This document shows positions 15,580 through 17,924 of a stretch of 17,924 bases of DNA, piece after piece (within the stretch, counting starts at the first letter, position 1; each line of letters opens with the position of its first letter). The notes beneath the pieces were generated by a model. The model was not told the DNA's origin, searched no databases, and saw only the letters and a list, made by a program, of their open reading frames with translations. The position numbers and the translations under genes are program-made. Source of the stretch: Nitrospinota bacterium (GTDB taxonomy: Bacteria > Nitrospinota > Nitrospinia > UBA9942 > JAHJSF01); assembly GCA_018830405.1 (NCBI GenBank), contig JAHJSF010000164.1:1-17924 (forward strand), read 5' to 3'.

Positions 15580-16107
15580 GTGAATAGGTTTACATTTGTC
15601 TTTGGGGGCGTGAGGAGCGGCAAGAGTGGTTACGCCCTTAATATGGCCAAGTCTATCTCCGATGATGTTCTCTACATCGCCACATCTACATTTGAGGATG
15701 AAGAGATGAGGGAGAGGATAAAAAGGCACAGAGATTCAAGGCCTGCTTCTTGGGGGTTGATAGAGGAGGGGCTTGATATTGGCAAGGCGCTACGTGCGGC
15801 GGATGAGAGATATAAGGTTGTCCTTGTTGATTGTTTAGGTGTCTTTATCTCGAACCTTTTATGTAATAACCTGGCCGAGGCCGAGATAGAAGAGAGGGTG
15901 ACGCGGTTGGCCCGATCAATTAGAGAGGTCGAGGCGGATATTATTGTAGTTTCAAATGAGGTTGGCTGCGGACTCGTTCCCGATAATCCGTTGGGGAGGC
16001 AATTCAGGGATTTGGTCGGTTTGGCCAATCAGATGATGTCCAAAGAGGCGGATGAGGTTGTTTTTATGCAGGCTGGGATTCCTGTCACAATAAAAGGGGG
16101 AAGATAG
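15580..16107 (+). CDS. cobU: Adenosylcobinamide kinase / adenosylcobinamide-phosphate guanylyltransferase
   Basis: A bifunctional cytoplasmic enzyme of the lower-ligand assembly branch: it phosphorylates adenosylcobinamide and then transfers GMP to give adenosyl-GDP-cobinamide, the substrate of CobS. I choose the GTG at 15580, which has AGGAGG at 6-base spacing; the longer frame would begin at a TTG inside the terminator T-run. The 175-residue product has the P-loop FGGVRSGKS at 8-16, the guanylylated histidine as His50 in RIKRHRDSRPASW (His46 in Salmonella), VVLVDCLGVFISNLL as Walker B, and NEVGCGLVPDNPLGRQFRD plus LANQM near the end. First gene after the riboswitch; cobT starts 3 bases beyond its TAG stop, so the two are surely one transcript. 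Confidence 0.96.
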   Translation: MNRFTFVFGGVRSGKSGYALNMAKSISDDVLYIATSTFEDEEMRERIKRHRDSRPASWGLIEEGLDIGKALRAADERYKVVLVDCLGVFISNLLCNNLAEAEIEERVTRLARSIREVEADIIVVSNEVGCGLVPDNPLGRQFRDLVGLANQMMSKEADEVVFMQAGIPVTIKGGR

Positions 16108-16110
16108 GGC

Positions 16111-17166
16111 ATGGGGAAGATAGAGGAAACGATAGCCAAGATAAAAGGTGTAGATCCGGCTCTCTTAGACGAGGCCCAGAAGAGGCTTGATAATCTGACC
16201 AAACCGCAGGGGAGTCTCGGAAAGTTAGAGGATACGGCCAAGAAGGTTGTGGGTGCTACTGGAGAGAAGAATCCCTCGACTAAGAGGAAGGTCATATTTA
16301 CGATGGCCGGGGATCATGGTGTTGTGGCCGAGGGGGTGAGCGCCTTTCCGCAAGAGGTGACTCCTCAGATGGTTTATAATTTCCTAAATGGTGGGGCGGG
16401 GGTAAATGTCTTGGCCAGACTGGCCGGGGCAAGGGTTGTTGTGGTTGATATAGGTGTGGCCACCGACCTAAACCCTCATCCTTATCTTATTGTCAAAAAG
16501 GTAAAATACGGGACGGCTAATATTGCCAAAGGACCGGCCATGACAAGAGAAGAAGCGATTAAATCTATCGAGAATGGGATAGATGTTTTTGAGGAAGAAT
16601 TTAAGAATGGGATAGATATTGCGGGAATGGGGGATATGGGTATCGGCAATACTACCCCATCCGCGGCCCTTGCCTCGGTTATAACAGGTAGCAGGGTAGA
16701 GGATATAACAGGGCGGGGAACGGGTATCTCGGATGAGGCACTATTAAATAAGATAGATGTAATTAAAAGGGCTATCGATATAAACAAACCTGATCCTAAT
16801 GATGCTATAGATGTCTTGGCCAAGGTTGGCGGTTTGGAGATAGGGGGGATTGCCGGAGTGATACTGGCTGCTGCTGCCCATAGAGTTCCGGTTGTGGTGG
16901 ACGGGTTTATCTCCGGAGCGGCCATGCTGATTGCCTATAAATTGGAGCCGAGTGTTAAAGACTATATTATTGCCGCCCATTCCTCTGTTGAGCGGGGGCA
17001 TAAGGCGATACTCGACTATGTAGGCGTAGAGCCTCTCCTTGATTTGGGGCTTAGACTTGGTGAGGGAACCGGGGCGGCCCTGGCCTTTGGGATAATCGAG
17101 GCGAGCCTAAAGATACTTGCCGAGATGGCCACCTTTGAGAGCGCGGCCGTTTCGGAAAAGATATGA
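16111..17166 (+). CDS. cobT: Nicotinate-nucleotide--dimethylbenzimidazole phosphoribosyltransferase
   Basis: This enzyme transfers the phosphoribosyl group of nicotinate mononucleotide to 5,6-dimethylbenzimidazole or a related base, making the alpha-riboside phosphate that becomes the lower ligand of cobalamin. The 351-residue length is typical. Landmarks are KPQGSLGKLE (31-40), TMAGDHGVVAEGVSAFPQEV (about 64-83), GMGDMGIGNTTPSAAL, GRGTGISDE, HSSVERGHKAIL and LGEGTGAALA near the end. The catalytic base corresponds to Glu318 (Glu317 in Salmonella). No gene for dimethylbenzimidazole synthesis is in the window, so the base could be imported or made elsewhere. A purine-rich GGGGGAAGATAGGG precedes the ATG. 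The TGA stop is immediately followed by repeat copy 3. Confidence 0.97.
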   Translation: MGKIEETIAKIKGVDPALLDEAQKRLDNLTKPQGSLGKLEDTAKKVVGATGEKNPSTKRKVIFTMAGDHGVVAEGVSAFPQEVTPQMVYNFLNGGAGVNVLARLAGARVVVVDIGVATDLNPHPYLIVKKVKYGTANIAKGPAMTREEAIKSIENGIDVFEEEFKNGIDIAGMGDMGIGNTTPSAALASVITGSRVEDITGRGTGISDEALLNKIDVIKRAIDINKPDPNDAIDVLAKVGGLEIGGIAGVILAAAAHRVPVVVDGFISGAAMLIAYKLEPSVKDYIIAAHSSVERGHKAILDYVGVEPLLDLGLRLGEGTGAALAFGIIEASLKILAEMATFESAAVSEKI

Positions 17167-17288
17167 TACAAAGTCGCATTCAAACGCTAACTGCGTTGGC
17201 TTCGTTGTCAGCTCCTCGACATACCAAACAGTATGCCTGTGTCGCTTCCTCCTTGCCGCCTTGTTATCATTTTGAATGCATTTCTGTA
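17167..17288. repeat. MITE-like palindromic element, copy 3 (122 bp)
   Basis: The terminal inverted repeats are TAC-AAAGTC-GCATTCAAA at the left and TTTGAATGC-ATTTCT-GTA at the right, with TA at both extremes. The interior has GCTAACTGCGTTGGCTTCG like copy 2 but lacks the C/G-rich palindrome; instead CGACATAC and GTATGCCTGTGTCG form a small hairpin around CAAACA (about 17217-17244). The left end abuts the cobT stop without a gap, and the last base is the A of the cobS ATG. It carries no ribosome site on the plus strand. Confidence 0.88.
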
Positions 17289-17924
17289 TGAAACAGCTTC
17301 TTATTGCCTTACAGTTTTTAAGCATAATACCGGTCAGGATAAAATCGGAATTGGAAGATAGGGATTTTGGGGAATCACTACTCTACTTCCCCCTGATTGG
17401 TCTGTTGATAGGGGTTATCCTATCAGCCGCAGCCATACTTTTAAGGGGGGGCAATCCCCTAGTCAGGGGGGCGGTTCTCCTTATTATATCGGTCATAGTA
17501 ACGGGGGGTATTCATCTTGACGGTCTGGCCGATACGCTGGACGGCTTCTATGGCGGGAGGGATAAAGAAAGAATCCTCGAGATTATGCGGGATAGCAGTA
17601 TAGGGGCAATCGGGGCAATCGGCCTAGCCCTGGTGCTGATATTAAAATTCAGCCTCTATGCCTCATATCCTACCCATACCCTTTGGAGGGTATTGATAGC
17701 CAGCTCAATTTTTTCGAGATGGGCTCAGACCTTGGCCTGCTCTATATCGACCTACGCCAGGGAGGATGGGAAGGGGAGGGCATTTGTTGAACATGCGGAT
17801 AAGAATAGACTCATAATCGCGACCCTCTTTACCGTAGGGGCATCCTTCATATTGATGGGCGTTAAAGGGTTTCTTATATTCTTTGTATCCTCACTATTAA
17901 TATTCATTTTTGTTCGCTACGTTG
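17288..17924 (+). CDS. cobS: Adenosylcobinamide-GDP ribazoletransferase (cobalamin synthase), 3' end missing
   Basis: An integral membrane enzyme that joins adenosyl-GDP-cobinamide with the alpha-riboside (or its phosphate) to give adenosylcobalamin (phosphate), the final assembly step after CobU and CobT. 212 complete codons are present of a family length of about 250. The N-terminus MKQLLIALQFLSIIPVRIK is canonical and fixes the start. Metal-binding GGIHLDGLADTLDGFYGGRD is at about 73-92, followed by RILEIMRDSSIGAIGAIGL. Hydrophobic segments lie at about 31-52, 59-74, 107-125 and from 175 onward. There is no Shine-Dalgarno; the bases before the ATG belong to repeat copy 3, which separates it from cobT. 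Expression may therefore be weak or dependent on unusual initiation. Confidence 0.94.
   Translation, partial: MKQLLIALQFLSIIPVRIKSELEDRDFGESLLYFPLIGLLIGVILSAAAILLRGGNPLVRGAVLLIISVIVTGGIHLDGLADTLDGFYGGRDKERILEIMRDSSIGAIGAIGLALVLILKFSLYASYPTHTLWRVLIASSIFSRWAQTLACSISTYAREDGKGRAFVEHADKNRLIIATLFTVGASFILMGVKGFLIFFVSSLLIFIFVRYV

Overview
The window is a bacterial chromosome segment that is almost entirely housekeeping. Nothing in it looks like phage or plasmid. Its content (class II B12-dependent ribonucleotide reductase, an SMC condensin, tandem SYLF-domain proteins with signal peptides, a hybrid PAS histidine kinase, dispersed G-rich palindromic repeats) fits a Gram-negative-type bacterium of the Desulfobacterota/Nitrospirota/Nitrospinota kind, possibly one living with little or variable oxygen. 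This placement is an inference from gene style, not a demonstrated taxonomy.

Layout. Positions 1-15134 lie almost entirely on the minus strand. Reading downward in coordinates: a hybrid histidine kinase broken by one in-frame amber codon (15134-12504); a 400-base gap with several hairpins and a possible 61-codon plus-strand ORF; two tandem SYLF proteins (12103-10800); the classical translation block rpsB-tsf-pyrH-frr (10474-7410), preceded by a strong candidate autoregulatory hairpin; smc with its own promoter (7163-3579); nrdJ (3471-1129); tRNA-Pro(CGG); and the start of a propionate/acetate-CoA ligase running off the left edge. From 15254 to the right edge the plus strand carries a cobalamin operon: sigma70-type promoter, cobalamin riboswitch, intrinsic terminator, cobU, cobT, cobS (cut by the edge).

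How it works together. cobU, cobT and cobS assemble the nucleotide loop of adenosylcobalamin, and the riboswitch with its terminator should shut the operon off when the cofactor is abundant. The main visible consumer is NrdJ, so DNA precursor synthesis in this organism probably depends on B12. rpsB-tsf-pyrH-frr supplies ribosomal protein S2, EF-Ts, UMP kinase and ribosome recycling factor.

Most interesting points. (1) A family of short elements with TAC-5 nt-GCATTCAAA type terminal inverted repeats is present in three copies (91, 122 and 122 bp). Each sits within seven bases of an upstream gene's stop codon; one fills the whole cobT-cobS gap and runs into the cobS start codon. (2) Copies 1 and 2 carry the same C/G-rich inner palindrome in opposite orientations. 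(3) A compact two-part stem lies between the candidate rpsB promoter and its Shine-Dalgarno sequence and looks like an S2 leader. (4) S2 has a lysine-rich tail of about 112 residues. (5) A single TAG sits in the N-box region of an otherwise intact hybrid kinase. (6) A hairpin-dense region at 12217-12510 may encode a small RNA or small protein. I saw no defence system, CRISPR array or complete insertion sequence.
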